Shown one piece after another: positions 54,914 to 64,000 of a stretch of DNA of 64,000 nucleotides. Source of the stretch: Phlebotomus papatasi (lineage: Eukaryota; Arthropoda; Insecta; Diptera; Psychodidae); assembly GCF_024763615.1 (NCBI RefSeq), contig NC_077223.1, forward strand, positions 100,998,627-101,062,626. The letters run 5' to 3'. The notes under the pieces were generated by a model. It worked only from the letters and a program-made list of their open reading frames with translations, was not told where the DNA came from and made no database searches. A program made the position numbers and the translations under genes. Each line of letters starts with the position of its first letter. Position 1 is the first letter of the stretch.

Positions 54914-55594
54914 TAGGGTAAGTGTGCCAAATTCCAGCCAGCTTGCAATTTCGGCCATATTTTTTGTTCCTTGAATTTCCATGAATTTTTAGTTTTTGCA
55001 TTCTCTTGAGATTGTAGAATGCAAAAAATAACAAAAAATGTCGCTTCTACGAGCAAGATGATCTGAAAAAGACATTGAAAGAATTCTGGAAGGGTAAGGT
55101 ACTATGAGTATAAAGGTGGCCGAAATAGGCCACCAATGCTATGTCTACATTTTTATTCATTTTAAAATGTATTAAGAATGATTTTAGAGAAAATATTTTA
55201 TTTATTTTATTTATTTCGATGTACCGGGCTTTTATTGCCATTTTGTACATTGTTCATTTTACAAGTTTATTATTCAGTTTACAATGTTTCGTGAAAAATG
55301 TCCATTCAGACGCTTCAATCATTTGAACCGGGCGGGACTCGAACTCACAACTGTGACAGTCGAGCCGGGGGTCACACCGCCCAAGAACCGAACGCTCTTA
55401 CCAATTGCACCACGCACCCCCTTTAGAGAAAATAAAAATGATAAACTGTCTGCAACGTTCCAATTCCAAGCAACACTCCTTATAAAAGAGTAACAAAAAT
55501 ATTCAATATTTATTAAAAATATTACATTTCAAACTTGAGACTTTGTTGCTTGCATGCAACTGCAACTATGTCGAAATTTGGCACATTTACCCTA
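54914..55594. mobile_element. TAGGGTAAGTGTGCC element, copy 3, containing a SINE
   Basis: Both termini are recognisable (TAGGGTAAGTGTGCCAAATT / TTTGGCACATTTACCCTA). Removing 55196-55421 and one copy of a 13-bp duplication restores collinearity with copies 1 and 2. Confidence 0.82.
55196..55421 (-). mobile_element. tRNA-derived SINE with exact 13-bp target duplication
   Basis: Read on the minus strand the element begins GGGGGTGCGTGGTGCAATTG. It has a pol III box A (TGGTGCAATTGG) and, about 40 bp on, a box B (GTTCGAGTC within GAGTTCGAGTCCCGCC), the layout of a tRNA. A unique tRNA-unrelated body follows, ending in an AAATAAATAAAAT tail. TTTAGAGAAAATA is duplicated exactly at 55183-55195 and 55422-55434. 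The head is SINE-like, not a functional tRNA gene, because the body continues without a terminator. The intact boxes and duplication suggest fairly recent insertion, mobilised by an unknown partner LINE. Confidence 0.88.
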
Positions 55595-55624
55595 GATATT
55601 GCCAGAAACCGGTAAATGAAACTA

Positions 55625-55874
55625 CAGTAGAGTCTCTCAAATCTGAATCTTTCAAATTCGAACGCCGTTTAGATTCAAAATATCAATTGTGAGGTTATGT
55701 TACGAATGAAAATCGTATTTATGTGCCTCTTCAGGAATGTTTACATACATTATGATTGTATACAATGAAAAGGAAGTATGTTATCACAAAGACTTGTGAG
55801 AAAGTACGGGAATTTGAGAAGGTGAGAAATGTCAAAAATACCCCCCGAGCGTTCGAATTTAGGAGACTCTATTG
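55625..55874. mobile_element. pogo-like MITE, copy P5
   Basis: TA flanks. Ends CAGTAGAGTCTCTCAAATCT / GAATTTAGGAGACTCTATTG. 250 bp, with one mutated terminal base. GTGAGGTTATGTTA inside resembles the array box seen elsewhere. Confidence 0.75.
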
Positions 55875-56968
55875 TATTCTGGAAACACAAGGTTAGGCGT
55901 TTGCCGAATATTTTATTTTCATAACTTAAGGTAAGTATATAAGTCAATGCATTAAATGAAGTACTTATTAAGGGCATTTAAGAACTTCATATTTTAGTCC
56001 TCCCGGATACTAAAGTTAAAAGAAGACGAAACTACGAGCAATCTGCAATGCTGCGATGCTTTGCCACATCATTCATTTTTCCATGTTGCATTTTCTGGAC
56101 TTGTGGAGAGTATTTGATGGGAAAATTTTGCATTAATATTTTCACGAGACGATTTTTATGGGCATCTCTCTCCCTATCTTTTCACATATCGTAAAAAATC
56201 AAAGTAAAAAGCCAGCAAAGCCTGCAAAACACTCACTCTCATTATTCAGATGAGATTCAAGAAGCAACATTTTTTCTTCATCCAACCCATGTCGTCCATT
56301 GGAAAAACGCATTTATCGAGATTCCAGTGTCTTGGGATGCAAGATTGGAGGCCCAAGAGAGAGAGAGAGTCTCGATGCGCGTGAGAATTCGGTTGTGAAC
56401 CATATGGCGTGCATCCGATGCAAAAGAAAAATGCTACAAAAAAGCACTCTGCCAATTCCCTCTTGTACCCGATCTCGTCGAACGGACCAAACAATGGGAA
56501 TTGGCCTGATAGCCTGATTTGAAATCTTCTTCCACACTCCCCTTTAATCCGCCTTCAGTCCCAAGAAACTCCCAGAATTGTCTTATCGCACTTGAGACTC
56601 CATATGGAACACACCACAGAGCTAAGAAGATGGAAAATTCTACGCAATTGTTGACTCACGATAAACAAACAAGGAAAACCGTTATTGCATTAAATTTAAA
56701 TTTTTACTCACTCTTTGGCATGAAGTTGGCTGCTAATTCTAAGGTCCAATACAGAGAAAAGACATATCAGAATTGGAATTATTTTATTATAGCATTTAAA
56801 ATGAGATTAAAATAACTATGTTTTCCTTTTTAAGAAAAGAACAAATAATTTAGAAAATTGAGGAATAGCGTGAGTTATAATATCTGATTGGAATTTTTAC
56901 AGTAAGTTGAGACACCCACCAAAAGAGATAACTAGGAGAAAGTGCCCATGGTTTGCACGGTGTCCATC
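55875..56968. other. Single-copy island, no gene supported
   Basis: Overlapping frames at 56246-56815 on both strands have no recognisable motif. The stretch 56290-56620 is less AT-rich. GAGAGAGAGAG near 56358 is a short microsatellite. Confidence 0.35.
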
Positions 56969-57172
56969 TTAATAACGACAAATTTTTTCTATGTTTTTCA
57001 ATAAATGTGACTCATCGCACCCATATTTTAAAAATTTATTCAGAAAAATAGGAAAACATTTGTCATTATGAAGCTTGGGATCGTACCAAGCATGGGAACT
57101 TTTACCTAAACTTTTTGCTCTTGTAGTGGCGAGCATTAAAACCACAAAAATCGTGTTGCCGATCGTGTTGCT
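56969..57172 (-). pseudogene. Secreted-peptide family B member with lost start
   Basis: The minus-strand frame contains a hydrophobic signal-peptide segment (IFVVLMLATTRA) followed by a basic mature part with three cysteines and the end NIEKICRY. The related copy at 20865-20924 has ATGGCCGGC where this one reads ACGATCGGC, so the original start codon has become ACG. The next ATG (57134-57136) gives a 55-residue product lacking most of the signal peptide. The shared upstream GTCAGTGACAG supports homology. It may be dead, or translated inefficiently from the internal ATG. Confidence 0.45.
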
Positions 57173-57456
57173 CAACTGTCACTGACAAGATCAAATATTT
57201 TCAAAGAGATTTTAATTCTTTTTAAAATGTATACAAAGATTTTGGGTAATTTTCGTGCAGAGAAGAGTATAGAGATAACAATAAATAAATTATAACTTTA
57301 AAATAAGTGTTTTTATTTCTTTCTTTTTGATTTTTTTATGAAATTATTTATTTACAAGATGGTTTTTGGGTTATCTGAAGTGTTAAATCGTTAATAGTGG
57401 TTAAAGAAAACATATCACTGTCTTTGTCGCTTCAATGTGACAAAATCCAGTCCTTT

Positions 57457-58370
57457 CCCTGTAGGCTATCGGCCGCAAAGTTTCACAGTAACAGAAAATT
57501 TCCTAGAATTTGTCTTTTATTTTTCCGCGAGAGTTTCCGTGGAAATAAATACTAATATTCCGTTTGGAATTCCGCGGAGTTATCAGCTTTTTTTCGCGTG
57601 GATTTCCTGGAAAAAAGTCCGAGGAATTTTGTTGCGACATATCTGAGAGCATTCCCTGGAAATTTATTCAAAATTTCCTTTAAATATTCCGAGTATATTT
57701 TCTGATATCTTTCCGACCAAGACTCCATGGAAGTAAGCGCGAAAATTCTGCAATTATTTTTCGCCCTAACGCTATAATTCTTGCGAGCTAGACATACTCA
57801 AATGGACGATATAGTAGCAATATTTTCAATTCAATAGTAGAACAATTGAGTGTTCGTCTTCATTGATGTTTTTTTCTGGAAATTCTCTATGAAAGTTCCA
57901 CGAAATTTTTAATCAATTTTTGGAATTATTTTGAAGAAAAATATATTTAAAAAATCCACTGGAAAAGTTGTGGAATTCCGTAATATTAAACCACGGAAGC
58001 CTCTAAGGCCGTTGCATGGAAATTTCCACGGAGAATTTCGTGGAAATAAAGAGGATTTTTCCAAATTTTTAAAGGGCTGACTGCCGATTATACGCTAATA
58101 ATCCATAGGAAAAGCCGTGGAAATATTCGTCAGAGAAAAGTCCATGGAAACTCGCGGACATTTCTTATTAGACGGTCCTATACAGAGTTCCGCAAACGTC
58201 CATGGAACGCTAGGAAGAAATTTAGCATCAAATTCCATCTCGGAAGCTTACGCGGATTTTGAGCGGTAAAATCCAGGGAATTCCACGCGGATTTTTAGGT
58301 AAAATCAGCGGACATGGCAGAAAAGGCTGCTGGAAATCCAATGGAATCGCTGCGGCCGTTGGCTATAGGG
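57457..58370. mobile_element. 914-bp element with CCCTRTAG termini
   Basis: Left end CCCTGTAGGCTATCGGCCGC. Right end read inward CCCTATAGCCAACGGCCGCA. About 16 of 20 bases match. The interior is a degenerate patchwork of GGAAATTCCACGG-like words in both orientations, with no coding capacity. CCCT ends recall piggyBac-type termini, but the flanks (CTTT and TTAG) are not clear TTAA, so the superfamily stays open. Confidence 0.6.
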
Positions 58371-58507
58371 TTAGGAGCTCCCATTTAGGTCTTATCGATA
58401 AAGCCTAAAATAATGCCTAAAGTTGGGTGTTAATTGAGGTCTTAACGCTAAGTACCCTTAACCCTGTGTCAGACGGGTTTCTGAGTAAGCACAGTTAACT
58501 GGAAAAG

Positions 58508-58790
58508 CCTTTTCAGCATATTATTGCCAAGTCGATTAGTAAAAATCTGCTGACCGGTCAGCAGTTCTCGAACAAAAAGTGCTAACCAAATGTATTGGAA
58601 ATGGCATTACCTTGTTTTAAGGTTAGAAGTATTCAGTTGATTAAGGTGCTCACTTAGTACCCAGCGAGCACCCAATGCTAACCGATTTCAATTGGAGGCA
58701 GTTCCATTTCCATACGTTTGGTTAGCACTTTTTGTTCGAGAACTGCTGACCAGTCAGCTGATCGACTTAGCAAAAATATGCTGAAAACAT
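58508..58790. mobile_element. Foldback MITE with ~90-bp arms
   Basis: Left arm TTTTCAGCATATTATTGCCA, CTGACCGGTCAGCAGTTCTC and GAACAAAAAGTGCTAACCAA pairs with the right arm in reverse (TTTGGTTAGCACTTTTTGTT, GAGAACTGCTGACCAGTCAG, AAAATATGCTGAAAA). A loop of about 90 bp lies between. The left arm has about 11 extra bases near 58538. The arms are roughly 85-90 per cent identical. Confidence 0.8.
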
Positions 58791-60825
58791 TGTTTTCAAA
58801 CTTTACGGTTTAAACCGTAAATAATTTTCCGATTTAACTTGATAAAGTTATCAACATAATCTTTCCCATCTATTCATATCTCTTGCAATTAGTACAATCC
58901 AATTAGCTTTTAAACCCTTATAAAAGCGATTACTGGATAAAGAGCTAAATTCCAATTGAGTATTAATTGATGAAAATGGTCCATTTGGGTGCAAGTTTGA
59001 GAATATTGTGAAAATTTCCCACATAAAAGATGCTCAAATGGGGTGCTCACGATGATTTTCATTGGTAAAGGATTTTGTGGTGTAAACAATTGTGAATTGT
59101 TTATTGTGGAAGACATCAAGATGCAGAGGAATTATAGCTTAGTGGCAATTAAAGAGGCATTAAAACGTATTTTCAATTGTACAGTATTTCACTTTAAAGA
59201 GGCAAACATATGTGAGATAACAAACAAATATCAAAATTTTCTATTAGGGATTTTGTCTTAAGATGAGATGCACTTAAATGCCATCGAAGCAAGAAGAGGG
59301 AGGAATTGAATTGCTTAGTATTTTTAAATAATATATTGAGAAATTTTATGGCATAAAAAGCCTTTTACCGAGAGTAGTCGGAAGTGATTATGTATGCTGA
59401 TCCAACAAATTAATTACGCGAGGCATTTATTCACGTTCATAACTCAACTCTTAAGCGAGAGAGAATTTCTTTGGAGGAGACAGTGAACGTCCTCAGGAAG
59501 CAAGACCAAGTTCGAGGCTTCACACTCATCTTTTCTCATAATCCCATCTCTATTGCAAGTTCTTTTGATATTTCAATTAAACACTATTCCCAGTGTTGAT
59601 CCCCATACAAGGGAAATATTTATGAAATTCAGTTTATTGACTCCTCTCATCCCAGAATAATAGAACGGAAGTTTGATTACTGCAATTATAGCTGGAACAC
59701 TTTTTTTTATCTCCTTCTTCAGTTTTGTATTATTTTGTAAATGCCACGGAAATAATTCGAAAGAAATAAGACATAATCTATCCCCTTTGGCATTCATCTC
59801 AATAATGTCACGTATTTGATTCTTCTCTGTCACTTTCACCTCTTTGGCATATATTGAAAAATTCCCCCAGCACCATCACAGCTTCAGCAAATAAGCATCC
59901 AATTCCTCCCAATGAAAACTTTGTACAAGAAAAATTGTGGTTTCGACATAAAATGCATACACGAAGAGAGCATCAGAAATTGAAGCACGCAACTTAGAAT
60001 GATTCTTGGTTCTTTTCTTATGCTTCGTTCTGCTTCTTTTTTCGGGCTCCTACTTCATTGAAATTCTAATTGAAGTTGCGCAGAGAAAGAAATTTCTCGG
60101 TGAAGTTGAGTGGAATTCGATATGGACTGCAGTGAAGATCTTATTGTTTGGACCTCTGGAATTTCATCATCAATTTTTGGGTTTTACGAGAAAATGGAAA
60201 AATTCCGCAGCACTGGGACTCTTTTTCTGAACTCTTTCAATCTCACTGTGGAATTCATGATCTCTTTTTCTCAGTACCATCTTATTGGATTTTAAGACAA
60301 CATAAATCATGTGAACTACAGCTTAAAATTTGTTTGACTTCATGAAAACAGTTAAAATCGTTAAAATATTCAATTTTGAAATTGATTTTTACGTGTAATT
60401 AAATGCAATATAATACACAGCGTAATTTAAGTATAAAATAAATTACTGTATACTGAGGTGGTTGCAGGGGGTGAATTAGTATGGCTAGCGAGGAAAGCGT
60501 GAGTAGTACGCAACCATAGAGCAATTCACATAATTGTGCTAATCGGGACCCAAAGTGAACTGTAAGTGACAGATCGGCAGATCGCAACGATTAGATCAGT
60601 AAAAACCAGTTCTCATCTTTTCGTAACTTGTTATGGAAACATAAGATGGCGCAGTAATATGCTGTCAAAATTACCAAAGCATTTAGAATCAACTGTCAAA
60701 ATTTTCCAGCTGAGAATCTGAATTATACGGTTCGGAATTTTGAAAATAGATATTTGACCAAATATTTATAACCTCAAACACAATGAGAAGTCATTCAATG
60801 AAGCTATTTAGACCACCACCGTATA
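58791..60825. other. Mostly single-copy sequence, no gene supported
   Basis: Several 60-90-codon frames (58910-59261, 59573-59839, 60006-60345) have no recognised domains. The stretch is repeat-poor for this window and could hold non-coding regulatory DNA. Confidence 0.35.
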
Positions 60826-60827
60826 TA

Positions 60828-61379
60828 CACAGTAAAAAATAATTACTACGATTATCGCGTGTAATAGGAGAGCATTGATAATTGTAGTAAATTTCAAACA
60901 ATTATCGTAGCAAGCAAAGTTGAAAAACAAAGAAGTTGGATTTTCGTAGTTGAAAAGCAAAGTAAATTAAATTTTCCTTTAAAAGTTCCACTGAAATTAC
61001 ACAAAATATAAAAAGAAGAAGAATGAGTTCAAACGAAATTAGTTGAAAGTTGAACTTTTTGCTACGATAATCGGTTGAAATATTACAACGATAATCGTAT
61101 TGACTCTATTACACACGATAATCGTAGAAATATTCAACCAGTAAATTGAATGAAGTTTAAACTATTTTGTTGTTTCATTTTAGTACTATTATAATAATTA
61201 TTACCATTATTTATTGCATTTGGGCCATTAGTAAGGGTTGAATTTTACTAATTCTGCAAATTTAATTGATTCCTTTTCAATTAAAAGATGATTTTTTCAA
61301 TGGTTGTTATTCGAAATTTCAACTAGTTCAGTTCAACTAATAGAATTCAACTTGCCAATTTCATCTTGTTTTTACTGTG
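60828..61379. mobile_element. 552-bp MITE with CACAGTAAAAA ends and nested palindromes
   Basis: Flanked by TA on both sides. Ends CACAGTAAAAA / TTTTTACTGTG. Inside, CTACGATTATCGCGTGTAAT near 60848 is mirrored by ATTACACACGATAATCGTAG near 61110, with several more CTACGATAATCG copies in both orientations. TA target and palindromic layout fit a Tc1/mariner-type MITE. Confidence 0.8.
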
Positions 61380-61381
61380 TA

Positions 61382-62312
61382 CAGTACAATCCAATATTGG
61401 ATTGAGATAGAGTTGTCCCAAAATGTCCCAAAATCGGTTGTAAATAGCCAAATTCGGTTGTTAATGTTCAAATTCAGTGCATTTGGTCTCATTTGGTTTG
61501 AGGTTTGAAGATTGTAATTGAATTGTCCTAAAAACGATTTTTGAACAATTTATTCTTTTTCCCATGCGACGGTCTGAATTACCTAAATAAGTTCATAGGA
61601 TAACACATAGATGGCGCCGCAATGAAAAACCTTAAAAATATCTTGAGAAAGCCATCTTTCAAAGGAAATGTGCAAAAATTTGACAGCAATCGAAGTATTT
61701 TTAGCTCTAAAAGTACAACTACTGGACTTTTCACCGTTAATTAAGACGGTACAGAATTGGTCTTCCAAATTTTGGTGTGGTAATACAAACAAAAAAAATG
61801 GTATTGAATGATCTCATTGCCCTTAAAGATGTCAACTGATGATGTTGAACTGGTCTTTCAGCTACCATATTCGAGAGATCAGGGTTCAATCGGACCGATT
61901 TTCGACTGGATAATAGTTGAAAACGCTTTATCGATTTTAATCAGTATTCTCTTGAAAAATAAAATCGAATTTGACCAAAGATACAACATTATTAATAGCA
62001 AGTTAGACATTTTTATGACATTAAAAAGCTGTCTCAAACTTTATGTAATCTGTTATAAAAACAAGACGCAATAGACTGTCAAAATATCGTTACTGGATGC
62101 CAAAATATTAAAAGGGCTTAAAATATGGTTTGGATGTTTGAAATAAGATATTCTTTTATAATCATGAACGCGGTGTAGCGTCAGAGTTGCGTTGCACATT
62201 TTTATAACAGTCAAAACCTATCCTAAAGTGTGTATAAACTGTTATAAAAATGTCAAAAATAACACTTATGATGCAAAATGCTTATTGTTTATATCTAATA
62301 GGAGTGTATAAT
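61382..62312. other. AT-rich sequence, no gene supported
   Basis: An 88-codon frame at 61808-62074 has no recognisable motif. No repeat structure noticed. Confidence 0.35.
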
Positions 62313-62444
62313 GGCCTCTACACTCTAGTAGAAATTTCTTTAAAAAATGCCTTTTTAAAGAAAATTTCCCCTATCCTTGTAAGCAGAAACGTCAGAATTA
62401 AAAAAAAAGACCATTTTCGACGAAAATTGCTTCTAGTCTTTCCG
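62313..62444. mobile_element. Palindromic CTCTACAC MITE, copy M4
   Basis: Left end GGCCTCTACACTCTAGTAGA. Middle TGTAAGCAGAAACGTCAGAA matches the CTGTAAGTGGAAACGTCAAAA of M1. The right end CGAAAATTGCTTCTAGTC is diverged. Confidence 0.6.
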
Positions 62445-63344
62445 TACAGAAGTAAATCTTGAAAAATTCGAAAATCTATTTGAAGATCCAAAAAAGATAC
62501 TTTCTTACTTTCGCAAGGTGGCGGAAGTTACATTCTGTTCGAATTTCGAAGTGATCGAGTGTCAAAACGTGTCGGTCTTCACATTGTTGTGAGGAATAAA
62601 ACAGAACAGCGATGCTTAATGTTCTTGTCCCACTATTTTATCACTCCATAATCACTGAGTAACTCTTGTGCCAGCTTTTTAGTGTGATATTTGATAAATT
62701 TTCTCCACTTTGTTCGAAAATTTAGTATGAAAATTCGAAAATTATTTTGAATTCTTCGAACTTCAACGACTTTTTGTGCAAATAGAGTTCCATTTACTTT
62801 TTATCCAAGACACAATTGGAGAATCAAAATCTACTTCTGTTTGGGCTCATAATGTCTTTCTTGCAGAATACTAGTTATGTAGCGATATGAGAGTAATAAA
62901 GAGTTTCGTTAATAGTCTTTCGTGTCTTCAGTAGACATAGTTCGATTGAGTTTTGAGATAGATTTTTGGTGCAATTGCAAGTAGTTACTAAGTGCTGGAA
63001 GTCTATAAAAAGAGAAGGTTCAGAAATCTGACGTTATTAGCGCTAGTAGACCTTGCATGAATTGTATTGATATTTTATAAGTTAAGACTTAATCTGAAGA
63101 CCGATTCAACTAAGTCATGAGTAATTTCAAGAGAAAATAACATATTGTTGCGATATCTTACGCGTTTTGCGATCAAAAGACAATTTTTCACTTTAAAGCT
63201 ATAATTCTTGAGAGCAACACATACGCAATTAAAAGTATACGCACGTGGAATATTTCACTTCGCAGTTCAAGTCTTTGGGAAAAATATAAGCAAAGCAAAA
63301 CAAATTTGATGGCAATATTTATTTTTTTTTTTTTTTATTTATCC
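62445..63344. other. AT-rich sequence, ending in a poly-T run
   Basis: No gene seen. GCTATAATTCTTG near 63199, followed by GAGAGCAACACATACG, resembles a segment at 57771-57800. The T run at 63321-63339 directly precedes the retrotransposon. Confidence 0.4.
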
Positions 63345-64000
63345 CCGTGTGGTTGGGGTACCCATCGGGCGCGTCCCAGGTGGCGGATAGGGAATGGCTG
63401 TAGTTGGTTTTAGAACTGGCTATAGTTTGTTTGGAAATAGCTATAGGCACGTATCGGCATCTTTGCGTCTACGAGAAGTCCTTAGTGAATACTAAGCCGC
63501 GGACCACCCCAAAACCCGTGTCTCCTGGGTAAGGAGGCCTGTGCATCAGGTTTGCACCCTGTTGTCACAGTAACCTGTCAGCAAAAAAACACAACAAAGA
63601 GCCTCGGATGTCGGACGGATTGCACCGGAAACGACCTACGCGAGACAATGGACAAGCTGTTGCTTCAACCGCTGGTCCCGGGGTCGGAGGGCACCAGAGT
63701 AACGGAAGAGGCTCTGGAGTGACATCAGGTTTGACAAGCCTACCACGACGACAACGGCACTTCAGAATGGCTACATGGAATATCTTTTCACTCACAGGGA
63801 AGCACCAGGAGCTTAAGAGCGAAGCAAAAAGATTCCAATTAGATATAATTGGTGTTTCGTCTACTAAGCAAAGAGGTAGTGGAACTGTGGATCTTGAGGA
63901 AGGGTGGCAATTTTTCCTGTCCGGAGTGGCACCGGAAATGTCTGCACAGGCGGGTGTGGGGATACTCACAAGCCCTCGGCTGTCAGACAGGGTTTGTGAT
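63345..64000 (+). mobile_element. Non-LTR retrotransposon, 5' part, cut by the window end
   Basis: Composition changes abruptly to GC-rich at about 63345 (GTGTGGTTGGGGTACCCATC, GGCGCGTCCCAGGTGGCGGA). A leader of about 260 bp is followed by an open frame with an endonuclease domain that continues past the window. Because the 5' leader and the N-terminal region are present, this is not a heavily 5'-truncated copy. It may be full length. Confidence 0.8.
63608..64000 (+). CDS. Retrotransposon endonuclease/reverse transcriptase ORF, N-terminal part
   Basis: The frame is open from a TAA at 63530-63532 and has its first ATG at 63608, a second at 63767 and no stop before the window end (131 codons seen). 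Residues 1-53 are basic and glycine-rich (start MSDGLHRKRPTRDNGQ). From residue 54 the sequence MATWNIFSLTGK is motif 1 of the apurinic-endonuclease-like (EEP) domain of non-LTR elements, with the conserved N. Next comes LDIIGVSSTKQRGSG, then GWQFFLSGV and AGVGILTSPRL. At the place where most of these enzymes read QET with the catalytic glutamate, this one reads SST. The domain nicks target DNA for target-primed reverse transcription. The reverse transcriptase should follow outside the window. Clade not assigned. Confidence 0.85.
   Translation, partial: MSDGLHRKRPTRDNGQAVASTAGPGVGGHQSNGRGSGVTSGLTSLPRRQRHFRMATWNIFSLTGKHQELKSEAKRFQLDIIGVSSTKQRGSGTVDLEEGWQFFLSGVAPEMSAQAGVGILTSPRLSDRVCD

Noticed and set aside
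63565..63969. 134-codon minus-strand frame
   Set aside because: It is the antisense of the retrotransposon endonuclease frame, which has clear motifs on the plus strand.

Overview
The window is AT-rich eukaryotic DNA, almost certainly from an arthropod and most likely an insect of the dipteran type. It has no bacterial-style gene packing. It is crowded with short DNA-transposon derivatives carrying TA target duplications, a tRNA-derived SINE, non-LTR retrotransposon pieces and old tandem arrays. One candidate first coding exon ends in a consensus GTGAGT donor. Species cannot be fixed from the sequence. Nearly all longer reading frames are chance frames or frames forced open by tandem repeats. 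I found no conserved housekeeping protein, rRNA or bona fide tRNA gene.

Layout. 1-4290: a 30-bp minisatellite split by two inverted-terminal elements, then a 1.07-kb element with TTTGGACA subterminal repeats. 4291-10700: sparse DNA, a 16-bp/115-bp higher-order repeat (8375-9333) and MITEs. 10700-16700: a single-copy island, more MITEs, a large inverted repeat broken by a 431-bp element, and a degenerate GAGGTTATG array. 16700-22690: 320-bp tandem units in both orientations, and a 971-bp hAT-like element with an exact 8-bp target duplication inside an older repeat. 22260-26600: pogo-like and palindromic MITEs and a second GAGGTTATG array. 27990-33430: a 5.4-kb array of a TTAACGAAACTGAACGAAG box spaced at nucleosome-like distances. 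35500-38000: MITEs plus a small locally duplicated family of secreted peptides on the minus strand, with one intact 89-residue, 8-cysteine member. 40400-45640: two MITEs, a third GAGGTTATG array and a 51-bp minisatellite framed by inverted repeats. 47500-49600: the best host-gene candidate (TATA-like box, 5' leader, exon MSGGSFSNSRMRKIFAN). 49600-58800: single-copy DNA, nested elements, the SINE and damaged copies of a second secreted-peptide family. 58800-64000: mostly single-copy DNA, ending in the 5' part of an APE-type non-LTR retrotransposon that runs off the window.

The main value of the window is its stratified record of insertions (hAT into R205, pogo-MITE into palindromic MITE, SINE into a TAGGG element, two elements into a minisatellite), the diverged arrays in which a core box has survived while spacers have not, and two small families of secreted peptides of unknown function.
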